Source: IDS-8 sp964424805
GTDB taxonomy: Bacteria; Pseudomonadota; Gammaproteobacteria; Steroidobacterales; Woeseiaceae
Direction: 5' to 3'
Length of the DNA: 64,000 nucleotides
NCBI GenBank assembly: GCA_964424805.1
Contig: CAYRKH010000006.1
Coordinates: 1-64,000, forward strand
This document shows positions 16,695 through 25,063 of this stretch, one piece after another. The number at the start of each line of letters is the position of its first letter. The stretch's first letter is position 1. The notes beneath the pieces are model-generated. The model was given only the letters and a program-made list of their open reading frames with translations. It was not told where the DNA came from and made no database searches. A program made the translations under genes and the position numbers.

Positions 16695-17816
16695 ATGTTC
16701 CAGCAGTCGCCACCGGAAAGCATCTGCATCATCCGTCTCTCGGCGATCGGCGATACCTGCCACGCGCTGGCGGTGGTGCGGGCCATCCAGGACACGTGGC
16801 CGGAAACCCGGCTCACGTGGATCATCGGTCGTACGGAAGCGACGCTGCTCGCCGATATTCCCGGCATCGAGTTTATCATTTTCGATAAATCCAAAGGTAC
16901 GGACGCCTGGCGCGACGTGCGTGCACAGCTGCGCGGGCGCCGCTTCGACGTCGCGCTCTGCATGCACGCGTCGCTGCGTGCCAACGCCCTCTCGAGACTC
17001 GTGCCCTCGCCGGTCCGGCTCGGCTACGACTACGCACGCGCGAAGGACTTCCAGTGGCTGTTCACCAACCGCCGCATCGAGCCTCGTCCGCGCCAGCACG
17101 TGCAGGATGCGATGCTGGAATTTGCTGCCGCGATCGGCGTGCCCCGCCGGCGGCTGCGCTGGGATATCCCCCTGTCTTCGGCGCACCGCGACTTCGCGGC
17201 GCAGTACGGGGCCGATAACCGGCCGCTCATGGTCATCAGCCCTTGCAGCAGCCAGCGCATTCGCAATTATCGCAACTGGAGCGCAGAGAATTACGCGGCG
17301 GCCGCCAACTACGCACGCCAGAAATTCGGCTGCCGCATCCTGTTGACCGGCGGCCATACGGCGCTCGAGCAGGAGTACGGCCGGACGATCGCGAAACTGT
17401 GCGGCCCGGAAACGGTAAACCTGGTCGGGCAGACCAGCTTGAAGCAGCTGCTGGCGGTGCTCGACGCGGCAGCCGTATTGCTCTGCCCCGACTCCGGCCC
17501 GGCGCACATGGCAACGACGGTGCGTACCCCGGTGATCGGCCTGTACGCCACGTCCAACCCCGACCGCACCGGCCCCTACCTGAGCCGCAAGCTCACCGTA
17601 AACGCCTACCCGGAAGCCGCGCGCCGGCTCCTCGGCAAGGACGTGGACGAGCTGGCCTGGGGACAGCGGGTGCGCGACCCCCGCGCGATGGGCCTGGTCC
17701 GCCTGGCCGCGGTCAACGCCCGTCTTGACCAACTATTCCAGATCGGGCCACGTTCGGCGAAGAACAGCGACGATCAGGGCACGATCGACGTCAAATCCGC
17801 GCCATCCGGTCGTTGA
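16695..17816 (+). CDS. glycosyltransferase family 9, LPS heptosyltransferase
   Basis: A 373-residue GT-B enzyme. The N-terminal domain begins SICIIRLSAIGDTCHALAVV, the family-9 signature with the catalytic Asp; the C-terminal domain holds LLTGGHTALE, TSLKQLLAVLDAAAVLLCPDSGPAHMA and the nucleotide-sugar loop. It should add L-glycero-D-manno-heptose to the inner core, using the ADP-heptose finished by the neighbouring HldD. It is closest in pattern to heptosyltransferase I (WaaC/RfaC) proteins; a single Kdo modified by KdkA would be a plausible acceptor. The 3' end overlaps hldD by 26 bp in convergent orientation. Confidence 0.88.
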   Translation: MFQQSPPESICIIRLSAIGDTCHALAVVRAIQDTWPETRLTWIIGRTEATLLADIPGIEFIIFDKSKGTDAWRDVRAQLRGRRFDVALCMHASLRANALSRLVPSPVRLGYDYARAKDFQWLFTNRRIEPRPRQHVQDAMLEFAAAIGVPRRRLRWDIPLSSAHRDFAAQYGADNRPLMVISPCSSQRIRNYRNWSAENYAAAANYARQKFGCRILLTGGHTALEQEYGRTIAKLCGPETVNLVGQTSLKQLLAVLDAAAVLLCPDSGPAHMATTVRTPVIGLYATSNPDRTGPYLSRKLTVNAYPEAARRLLGKDVDELAWGQRVRDPRAMGLVRLAAVNARLDQLFQIGPRSAKNSDDQGTIDVKSAPSGR

Positions 17817-18747
17817 TCACGTCGAGGTACTGCCGCACGCCTTTTTCCACCGGGCGAAACTCGACGTCGCAGCCGCTCCTCCGAAGGCGCTCGAGGTCGG
17901 CCTGCGTGTAGCTCTGGTAGGCGTTCTTCAGCACCTCCGGGAAGGGGATGTAGCGCACCCGACCCTTGCCGTGCCACGCGATCGCCGCCGCCGCAACCTC
18001 GTTGAAGGTCTGCGCCTTGCCCGTGCCGACGTTGAAGATGCCCGAGACGTCACGGTGCGCGAGGAACCACAGGTTCACGGCGCATACGTCGTCTACGTAC
18101 ACGAAATCGCGCTCCTGCTCGCCCGCCTCGTAGCCGTCGGTGCCTTCGAAGAGCTGGACCTCACCGTGCCTGCGAAGCTGTTGGTTGAAATGGAACGCAA
18201 CGCTCGCCATCGGTCCCTTGTGCTGCTCGCGCGGCCCGTACACGTTGAAATAGCGCAGGCCGACGACCTGCTGCCCGGGCGGCACGTCCAGCCGCCGCAC
18301 GTACTGGTCGAACAGCAGCTTGGAATAGCCGTAGACGTTCAGCGGCAGCTCGTTCGCGGGCTCCTCGCTGAACTGCCGGGCACCGCCGTACACGGCCGCC
18401 GACGAGGCATAGATGAAGGGGATGCCGTGCTCCAGGCAGTGGTGCAGCAACCGCTTCGAGTAATCGTAGTTGTTCTGCATCATGAAGCGCCCGTCCCACT
18501 CGGTCGTGGTCGAGCAGGCCCCCTCGTGAAAGATCGCGTCCACTCCCGAGCGAAAATCCCCTCTCGCCAGGCGCTCGATGAACGCGTCCTTGTCGAGGTA
18601 GTCGGCGATGCCGAGATCGGCGAGGTTGCGAAACTTGTGGCCGTCGGTGAGATCGTCGACAACGATGACATCGTCGCCGGTACGTTCCAGGAGTTCCCGG
18701 ACGAGATTGCTGCCGATGAAGCCGGCGCCGCCGGTCACGATGTGCAT
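17791..18747 (-). CDS. hldD: ADP-L-glycero-D-manno-heptose 6-epimerase
   Basis: A 318-residue short-chain dehydrogenase of the HldD/RfaD family. It opens with the NADP-binding motif VTGGAGFIGSNLV, has the Ser motif ASSAAVYG and the catalytic YGYSK, and the diagnostic RYFNVYGPREQHKGPMASV. It converts ADP-D-glycero- to ADP-L-glycero-manno-heptose, the donor for the heptosyltransferase next door. It is transcribed with the small zinc-finger protein upstream (7-bp gap). Confidence 0.95.
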   Translation of the reverse strand: MHIVTGGAGFIGSNLVRELLERTGDDVIVVDDLTDGHKFRNLADLGIADYLDKDAFIERLARGDFRSGVDAIFHEGACSTTTEWDGRFMMQNNYDYSKRLLHHCLEHGIPFIYASSAAVYGGARQFSEEPANELPLNVYGYSKLLFDQYVRRLDVPPGQQVVGLRYFNVYGPREQHKGPMASVAFHFNQQLRRHGEVQLFEGTDGYEAGEQERDFVYVDDVCAVNLWFLAHRDVSGIFNVGTGKAQTFNEVAAAAIAWHGKGRVRYIPFPEVLKNAYQSYTQADLERLRRSGCDVEFRPVEKGVRQYLDVINDRMARI

Positions 18748-18754
18748 GGGGCCC

Positions 18755-18973
18755 TCAGTCGCTGCCGGCCTTCAGGTAATACTCGGCACCGCAGTACGGG
18801 CACTTCGCCTCACCCGTTTCGACGATCGGCAGGTAGACCTTGGGATGGGAGTTCCACAGGTACATGCCGGGCATGGGGCACGATAGCGGGAGGTCCTCCG
18901 GCTGCACCTGGTAGCGGTGCTGCGCGTTCGCGGGAATGAGCTTCTGGTCGATCGTGCCGGCTCTGGCTGCCAC
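18755..18973 (-). CDS. small CHCC zinc-finger protein (NDUFS6-like)
   Basis: A 72-residue protein with the zf-CHCC pattern: LSCPMPGMYLWNSHPKVYLPI then CPYCGAEY, giving Cys, His and two Cys as likely zinc ligands. Bacterial members of this family are widespread in Proteobacteria and often lie next to ilvE, glnE or LPS genes, as here; their role is not established to my knowledge. A TATAAT box at 19015-19010 (minus strand), overlapping the glnE stop codon, could drive it and hldD. Confidence 0.8.
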   Translation of the reverse strand: MAARAGTIDQKLIPANAQHRYQVQPEDLPLSCPMPGMYLWNSHPKVYLPIVETGEAKCPYCGAEYYLKAGSD

Positions 18974-19010
18974 TCGGGTTTACCTTCGGATTGGGGTTGA
19001 TGGCGGCGAA

Positions 19011-21905
19011 TTATAGCAAGTGTTCTGCGGGAGCCTCTCCCAGGAACTGCTGCCAGAGGCCCGTGACGTAGCGGCGTTCCTCGGCGAACTCGTCGGCGGC
19101 GGCGAACGGCGGCTGCTCGTCGAGGGCGAGCCGGTGCAGGCGAAGGCGGTAGCGCTTGTAGATTTCCTGCAGGCGCGCCACCTGCTCCGTGCCGAGGCAA
19201 CCGGCCGCCGCCAGCGTGCCGAGCTGTCGGATGTTGTCCGGGTAATGAATTACGGCCGGATGCCGGTCGGCCTGTTCCAGTACCAGGTACTGCACCAGGA
19301 ACTCGATGTCGGCGACGCCCCCCGGGACCTGTTTCAGGTCGAGACGCTCGGCGTCGCTCCTGTCGAGCCGTGCGCGCATTTTGTTCCGCATCGCGATCAC
19401 GTCCTCGCGCAGCCGTTCCCGGCGCACGCGCGTCGTGAGCGTTTCGCGGCGCACGCGCTCGAACTCCCTTGCGATCAGGGCGCTGCCGGCAACGGGCCGG
19501 CTGCGCAACAGCGCCTGGTGCTCCCAGGTCCAGGCGTTTTCCTCCTGGTAGCGCTCGAACGCCTCGACGCTGGTAACGAGCAGGCCGGACTGGCCGCTCG
19601 GCCGCAGCCGGGTATCCACCTGGTACATCGCTCCGGTGGTCGTCTGCGCGCTGAGAAAATGCACGAGCCGGCGCACCAGCCGCGCAAAGAACACGTTGTT
19701 GTCCAGGGGCGCGTCCCCGTCGGTTTCCTGCGCGGCAGCGGTGGAATCGTGCAGGAAGACGAGGTCCAGGTCCGAACGGTACGACAGCTCCATGCCGCCC
19801 AGCTTGCCGTAGGCGACCACGCCGAATCCGGCCTCACGGCGCCCGTTCTTCGCCCGCGGCCAACCGTGCTTCGCCGTGAGGTCGCGCCACGCAATCGCGA
19901 GAGCCTTCTGCAGCACGATCTCGGCGAGCTCCGTCAGGCGGTCGCTGACCTTCATGACCGCCAGGTTGCCCGCGACGTCGGCTACCGCAATGCGGAACAG
20001 CATCGCGCGCTGAAACTGGCTCAAGGTCTCCACCAGGCGCTCGCTGTCGGTCTCCGCGAGGCGATCGAGGCGCCGCTCCAGGTCCTGGCTCATCTCGTCG
20101 CGCGTCAACACCTCCTCGTGCAGGCGCGAATCCAGCAGCTCGTCCAGGAGCAGCGGATAGCGCCCGATTTCCTCGGCCAGCCAGGCGCTTTTCGCGCACA
20201 GGCCGACGAGGCGGTCGCGGACGGACGGATTCTCGTTCAGCAATGCCACGTAGGCGCTGCGCCTGAGGATCTTCTCGAGCACGCCGAATACCCGCTGCAG
20301 TGCGATAGCGGGATTTTGTTGGTCGCGGAGCACGGCGAGGAGCTCGGGAACGAAATGCGCGAGACGCTTCGCGCCCGTCCTGTCCACCTGCGCAACCGCG
20401 GTGCTGCCGGAGAAGCGGACGAGGATTGCCGCAAGGGCCGGCGCATCGCGAAAGCCGCACCTCTCGAGGAGGGAGCACCACTCGTCCTCGCCCGCCTGCG
20501 AAGCCCACGCCGCGGACAGTGCTTCCCCTGTTCCGGGCGCCGGCTGCTCGTCCCCGCCTCGAAACGCCACGGCGGCAAAGTGGCGGCTCACGATCCGGCG
20601 CTGCCGCTCGACCGCCGCGCGTACGGACTCCCAATCGGGCAGCCCGATGGCGAGGGCGAGCCGCGCCCGGTCGATCGGGTCCTCCGGCAACTCGTGCGTT
20701 TGCTGGTCGCGCATCGCCTGCAGGGCGTTTTCCGTGCGACGCAGGAACAGGTAGGCGGCATCGAGTTCCGCCGCCGCGGCGGTGGAAAGATCCCGTGTCT
20801 GCGCCAGCCGTTTCAGCGCTGCCTGCAGGCCCGTCGTCCGCAGATTGCGGTCACTGCCGCCCCGCACCAGCTGCAGGGACTGGGCGATGAACTCGATCTC
20901 GCGGATGCCGCCCTGGCCGAGCTTGATGTTGTCGGTAAGCTGGCGCTTGCGGGCTTCGGCAGCGATCAGCGATTGCATCTCGCGCAGCGACTCGAACACG
21001 CCGTAGTCCAGGTAGCGGCGGTAGACGAACGGCTCGATGACGTCCGTCATGAGCTCGGCCGTCGCCGGGCCCGTTCCGCCGCCGGGCGCGGTTTCGACGG
21101 GACGGGCCTTGAGGTAGGCATAGCGCTCCCAGCTCCGGCCGTGGCGCAACAGGTACGATTCGAGCGCGCTGAAGCTGACGACCGGCGGGCCGCTGTCGCC
21201 GAACGGCCTGAGCCGGGTGTCCACCCGGTAGACGAAGCCGTCCGCGGTGACTTCCTCCAGCAGCGTCACGACCTGGCGCGACAGCCGCGTGAAATACTCC
21301 TGCGCCGACAGCCGGCGCGCCCCGTCGGATTCGCCGTCGGCGGGATACAGGAAGATCAGGTCGATATCGGACGAGAAGTTGAGGTCGCGACCGCCCAGCT
21401 TGCCCATGGCGAGCACCACGAGCTTCTGCTCGCGGCCGGAGGCATCGCGCACGCGGCCGCAGCGCTCGTGCAGGCGGGCTTCGGCGCTTTGCACGCTCGC
21501 GGCGATCAGGCTGTCCGCGAGCGTCGACAGCGATTCGAGCGTTGCCGCGGTGCCGGCCCGGCCCGCCGTTTCCCGCCACAGGATGTGCAAAAGGCGCTGG
21601 TTGCGGAACCGTCGCAAGCGCCCCTGCACGGCATCGGCGGCCGCGAGCTCGAAGCGAAGGTCCGGCGCGCACGGCCGCGCCAGCACCTCGCGAAACCAGG
21701 CCCACTCGCGAACGATCGTATGCCCGGCGAAGTCGCTGCAGGCCACCAGCCGCAGCAGGGTTTCGCCGGTACCGGCGTCGAGGGTGTCCAGCGCGCCCGG
21801 GTGGACGTCCAGGAATCGCCCCAGCCACAGCTCGACGGGGCCGCGCAGCAGGTCGGGGAGCGCGCGAATCGCGGAGGCGAGGTTCTTGGGCGTCGGCGGC
21901 GTCAC
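19011..21905 (-). CDS. glnE: bifunctional glutamine synthetase adenylyltransferase/adenylyl-removing enzyme
   Basis: A 964-residue protein with two nucleotidyltransferase domains, close to the E. coli GlnE length (946). The N-terminal adenylyl-removing domain has GGRDLNFSSDIDLIFLYP and the C-terminal adenylyltransferase domain has GGMELSYRSDLDLVFLHD; both have the paired aspartates. It adjusts glutamine synthetase activity by AMP transfer and removal in response to PII and glutamine. A large antisense frame over this gene is a GC-content artefact. Confidence 0.96.
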   Translation of the reverse strand: MTPPTPKNLASAIRALPDLLRGPVELWLGRFLDVHPGALDTLDAGTGETLLRLVACSDFAGHTIVREWAWFREVLARPCAPDLRFELAAADAVQGRLRRFRNQRLLHILWRETAGRAGTAATLESLSTLADSLIAASVQSAEARLHERCGRVRDASGREQKLVVLAMGKLGGRDLNFSSDIDLIFLYPADGESDGARRLSAQEYFTRLSRQVVTLLEEVTADGFVYRVDTRLRPFGDSGPPVVSFSALESYLLRHGRSWERYAYLKARPVETAPGGGTGPATAELMTDVIEPFVYRRYLDYGVFESLREMQSLIAAEARKRQLTDNIKLGQGGIREIEFIAQSLQLVRGGSDRNLRTTGLQAALKRLAQTRDLSTAAAAELDAAYLFLRRTENALQAMRDQQTHELPEDPIDRARLALAIGLPDWESVRAAVERQRRIVSRHFAAVAFRGGDEQPAPGTGEALSAAWASQAGEDEWCSLLERCGFRDAPALAAILVRFSGSTAVAQVDRTGAKRLAHFVPELLAVLRDQQNPAIALQRVFGVLEKILRRSAYVALLNENPSVRDRLVGLCAKSAWLAEEIGRYPLLLDELLDSRLHEEVLTRDEMSQDLERRLDRLAETDSERLVETLSQFQRAMLFRIAVADVAGNLAVMKVSDRLTELAEIVLQKALAIAWRDLTAKHGWPRAKNGRREAGFGVVAYGKLGGMELSYRSDLDLVFLHDSTAAAQETDGDAPLDNNVFFARLVRRLVHFLSAQTTTGAMYQVDTRLRPSGQSGLLVTSVEAFERYQEENAWTWEHQALLRSRPVAGSALIAREFERVRRETLTTRVRRERLREDVIAMRNKMRARLDRSDAERLDLKQVPGGVADIEFLVQYLVLEQADRHPAVIHYPDNIRQLGTLAAAGCLGTEQVARLQEIYKRYRLRLHRLALDEQPPFAAADEFAEERRYVTGLWQQFLGEAPAEHLL

Positions 21906-21979
21906 GCGCAGAGTCTAACGTATGACCGTGAGGAACCCGCCATGGTCGACGGCGGTAGGGGAGCCGGCCGGGAGGGTTG

Positions 21980-23866
21980 CTACAGCGCTTGGTCCCGCGG
22001 CGGGACGAGAGTCGCCAGGACGGCCTCGAGCTCGGTCGGCCTGCCGACCGTGTGGCCCTGCGCGTAGTCGACGCCGAGGCGTGCGACCAGCTCGCGGGTC
22101 TCCGGGCTCTCGACGTACTCGGCGACGGTTTCGAGCTTCATCACCCGGGCGACCTGCGTGATGGCCGCCACCATCGACTCCGAGATGCGATTGCGGGTGA
22201 TGTCGCGGATGAAGCTGCCGTCGATCTTCAATGTATCGACCTTGAAGCTTTTCAGGTAGGCGAAGGAGCTCAGGCCCGCGCCGAAGTCGTCCAGGGAAAA
22301 GCGGCAGCCGCGCGCGCGTAGCGCGTCGATGAACGCCTGCGCCCTGCGGCGGTTTGACACCGCCGCCGATTCGGTAACCTCGAATGAGACGATTTCCGGC
22401 GGGATCCCGCCGGCCTCGAGCTGTTCCTCGATGAAGCTCAGGATACCGTCGTCGCCGAGCGTCTGCCCTGAGAGGTTAATGGCAAAGCTCACGCCGGCCG
22501 CGGCCAGCTTCGAGGCAACCGGCGACAGCATGCGCGTGACCGACCACACGACCCAGCGATCGATCTGCGGCATGAGCTGGTAGCGCTCGGCCGCGGAGAA
22601 AAACGAGCTGGAAGAGATCCTGTTGCCGGTGCTGTCCCTCATGCGCAGGAGCACCTCGAAGCGCGGGCGCTTGTCCGGCTTTACCAGCGCCACTATCGGC
22701 TGGGCGAACAGCACGAAGTCGTCGGCTGCCAGCGTCTTCTGGATTTCGGCGATGAGGTGCATGTCGTCGTAGCGCCGGACGATGCTCTGGTCGTCCCGGT
22801 CATAGACTTCGACGCGATCGCGGCCGTGGTCCTTGGCCGAGTCGCAAGCGATGCGCGCGGCCGTCAACGCCGTTTGCGCGTCCGCGTTATCGGCGAGCAA
22901 CGCCGCCACCCCGGCGCTCACGGTAACCTGCAGCGACCTGTCGCCTTCCAGGTAGCGAAGGCTGCGGCTGCTCTCCTGCACGGCGCGGGCGAGCGCCAGC
23001 GCCTCGCCCTGCGAGCTGTGCGTGAGGAGGATCGCGAAATCGTCGCCGGTGAGCCGGGTCGCCACGCCGTTTTTCGGCAGCTGGTCCTCGAGCACCTGGC
23101 CGAACCGCGTAATGACTTCGTCGCCGGCCTGCTGGCCGAAGGTGTCGTTCATGAGGTGCAGGTTGTCGAGATCGAAGTACAGGATCTGGTGCGCATCGCC
23201 CGGGCCGGACAGCGACTGCACGGCTTCTTCGAGCTGGGCCTCGAAACCGGCGCGATTCATGAGTCCGGTCATGGCGTCGAACGACTGCTCGATAACGTAT
23301 TCCACCTTGCGGACGATGTGCGCCATGAAACGCGAGTCCGACGCGCCAAAAGGCTGGCCGTCGACGCGTCCGAGCTGCGCGAGCAGGCCTTCCAGGTTGC
23401 CCAGCCGGTCGACCAGGGGGCAAACGAGGGTCTGGTAGCCCTGGTCGGCAACGTCCGCGGAACCCGGGACGGCAGGAATTTCGAACACGACCGGCGCGCG
23501 GTGTCCCTTCAGCCGCGGGAGCAGCTTGTCGACCAGGTACTTGTCGAGCGACTTGCGATTGACTTCCTTCCAGCTCGAATGCGTGGCGCTGATGCGGATG
23601 CGCTTCGCCGGAATGAGCAGCACGCTGTAGGCAATTCCGAGGAAGCGGCCGCTCTGACCGACCAGCAGGGCAAGACGGGCATGGCTGCGCTCACGGCCGT
23701 GAATCTTCTCGTCGATCTGGTAGACGAGCTTGAGCTCGCGCTCGGCCTGGTCGGCGCGGGCGGTTTCGCCGGCGAGACGATCGTGCAGGGACTGTCGGTC
23801 TGCGGCCACATCGTCACCGGCGGAATGATTCGGCAGGTCCGCTGGCATGCGGCTCTCCGGTACCAC
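21980..23866 (-). CDS. GAF-like/GGDEF/EAL cyclic-di-GMP protein with degenerate GGDEF
   Basis: A 628-residue cytoplasmic protein. A coiled coil (about 20-50) leads to a GAF-like sensor region (about 55-190), then a GGDEF domain whose active-site loop reads RLTGDDFAIL, TGDDF instead of GGDEF, so cyclase activity is doubtful. The EAL domain has the variant RFEVLLR but keeps the catalytic set: NLSGQTL, SFEVTES, LDDFGAG, LKIDGSFI, ETVAEYVE and YAQGHTVGRP. The likely activity is c-di-GMP hydrolysis, possibly tuned by the GGDEF domain binding GTP. A c-di-GMP riboswitch elsewhere in the window shows that this second messenger matters here. It is divergent from the CysB-like gene. Confidence 0.88.
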   Translation of the reverse strand: MVPESRMPADLPNHSAGDDVAADRQSLHDRLAGETARADQAERELKLVYQIDEKIHGRERSHARLALLVGQSGRFLGIAYSVLLIPAKRIRISATHSSWKEVNRKSLDKYLVDKLLPRLKGHRAPVVFEIPAVPGSADVADQGYQTLVCPLVDRLGNLEGLLAQLGRVDGQPFGASDSRFMAHIVRKVEYVIEQSFDAMTGLMNRAGFEAQLEEAVQSLSGPGDAHQILYFDLDNLHLMNDTFGQQAGDEVITRFGQVLEDQLPKNGVATRLTGDDFAILLTHSSQGEALALARAVQESSRSLRYLEGDRSLQVTVSAGVAALLADNADAQTALTAARIACDSAKDHGRDRVEVYDRDDQSIVRRYDDMHLIAEIQKTLAADDFVLFAQPIVALVKPDKRPRFEVLLRMRDSTGNRISSSSFFSAAERYQLMPQIDRWVVWSVTRMLSPVASKLAAAGVSFAINLSGQTLGDDGILSFIEEQLEAGGIPPEIVSFEVTESAAVSNRRRAQAFIDALRARGCRFSLDDFGAGLSSFAYLKSFKVDTLKIDGSFIRDITRNRISESMVAAITQVARVMKLETVAEYVESPETRELVARLGVDYAQGHTVGRPTELEAVLATLVPPRDQAL

Positions 23867-24084
23867 GAGCCGTCCACGATGCCACGGCCGCGCGGCGAGC
23901 GCTGTGAACGGCGTCTCAGCCTTGTCGCGTTTTCGCTTTGCTTTTCAGCTGTTTACGGATAAAGAGCCGAACTTTGCACATAACGGAAAATTCTAAAGCA
24001 CCGCGGCGAATCCCCGGCGATTGGCTGAAACGAACACCGCCGACACTGGTCTACTCACCTGTCGGGCACTCCAATGAAACCGTC

Positions 24085-24438
24085 ATGAAGCTACAACAAC
24101 TGAAGTATTTACTCGCGATTGTGGACAACGGCCTCAACATCACGGCGGCGGCGGATCGTCTCTATACCTCGCAGCCCGGCGTCAGCAAGCAGCTCAAGCT
24201 GCTGGAGGACGAGCTGGGCCTGCAGATCTTCACGCGCCGGGGCAAGAGCCTGGACGGCATCACGGCGGCAGGCGATGCCGTCATCAGCCGCGCCCGCCTG
24301 ATCATGCGCGAAGTGGACGGCATCCGCAGGCTGTCGCACAGTCACCGCAACGACCGCTTCGACGCCATGCCGCACCACGCGGTCCGGTCGACGATTGGCT
24401 CCGCGGAAGACTCGCGCCGGAACCTGGAACGGCTTTAG
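24085..24438 (+). CDS. HTH-only CysB-like LysR-family protein (effector domain missing)
   Basis: From the ATG at 24085 the protein is 117 residues. The first 85 match the winged-HTH of CysB/Cbl: MKLQQLKYLLAIVDNGLNIT, YTSQPGVSKQLKLLEDELG and FTRRGKSLDGITAAG, ending in the linker helix (RARLIMREVDGIRRLS). The remaining 32 residues are unrelated to CysB and the 200-residue inducer-binding domain is absent in every frame downstream. It could be a decayed regulator, or a stand-alone DNA-binding protein that competes with full-length CysB at sulfur-regulon sites. A longer upstream frame from 23938 lacks family similarity. Confidence 0.7.
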   Translation: MKLQQLKYLLAIVDNGLNITAAADRLYTSQPGVSKQLKLLEDELGLQIFTRRGKSLDGITAAGDAVISRARLIMREVDGIRRLSHSHRNDRFDAMPHHAVRSTIGSAEDSRRNLERL

Positions 24439-24446
24439 CGCGGCAC

Positions 24447-25040
24447 TCAGTAAATCCGCACGCCGCCGTGACGACGGCGGCTGCGGTAGTCCAGGCACCA
24501 CCAGCCGCCCACGAAACCGGCGAACAGGCATACCGCCAGCGCGGCGCCAACCCAGCTCATCGGCAGGCTGTACTGGTATTGCTCGGCGCGCGCGGCATAG
24601 GTTGCATTGGCGTCGAGCAGTTCCGCTACCTGCGCAAGGTTCGCCTCGATCGTGGCCTCCTGTTCCGCCAGCCGGGCTTCCAGGGCGCTGATCGTCTCGG
24701 CCGGCCCGGCGAACTGCTGCTTCAGGGCGGCGATCTCCTGCTCCAGCTGCTGCTGCTCGGCCCGCGTCTCGGCGACGATCAGCTTGGCCGGCTTGTCACC
24801 GACGAGGTAGGCTGCTTTCACGTAGCCGACGGTACCGTCCGGGAGGCGCACCTGCGCGTAATAGCGATCGCGCGTCAGCACCTCCAGGGCCTGGCCGCTT
24901 TCCAGCGTCCGGAAGGCGCGGTCGCTGGTGTCGGCGGCGCGGTGCAGCCCGAGCTGCAGGGTGTCCGTCACGTAGGCGGGTTCCGCCGCCGCCGTGAGCG
25001 GCAGTAGGGAGAGCAGCAGAATTCCGGTAATCGATCGCAT
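24447..25040 (-). CDS. TIGR04211-type SH3-domain protein with C-terminal membrane anchor
   Basis: From the ATG at 25040 the protein is 197 residues: a signal peptide (ITGILLLSLLPLTAAAE), a bacterial SH3 domain (about 20-88, AYVTDTLQLGLHRAADTSD through GYVKAAYLVG), a coiled coil (about 95-150) and a C-terminal transmembrane helix (about 165-187) followed by a basic tail. This is the layout of YgiM-like proteins. They are thought to act at the envelope in contact with peptidoglycan, but the precise role is unclear. The gene follows dacB, and its longer frame overlaps the dacB end, so the two are probably co-transcribed. Confidence 0.8.
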   Translation of the reverse strand: MRSITGILLLSLLPLTAAAEPAYVTDTLQLGLHRAADTSDRAFRTLESGQALEVLTRDRYYAQVRLPDGTVGYVKAAYLVGDKPAKLIVAETRAEQQQLEQEIAALKQQFAGPAETISALEARLAEQEATIEANLAQVAELLDANATYAARAEQYQYSLPMSWVGAALAVCLFAGFVGGWWCLDYRSRRRHGGVRIY

Positions 25041-25063
25041 GCGCTTCCCGCCCGGTCGACCCA

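Noticed and set aside
19020..22067. 1015-codon open frame on the plus strand, antisense to glnE
   Set aside because: Arises from high GC content opposite a well-supported gene; its translation has no domain landmarks.
24085..24438. Frameshift hiding the rest of CysB
   Set aside because: None of the frames downstream of 24340 encodes the inducer-binding domain.
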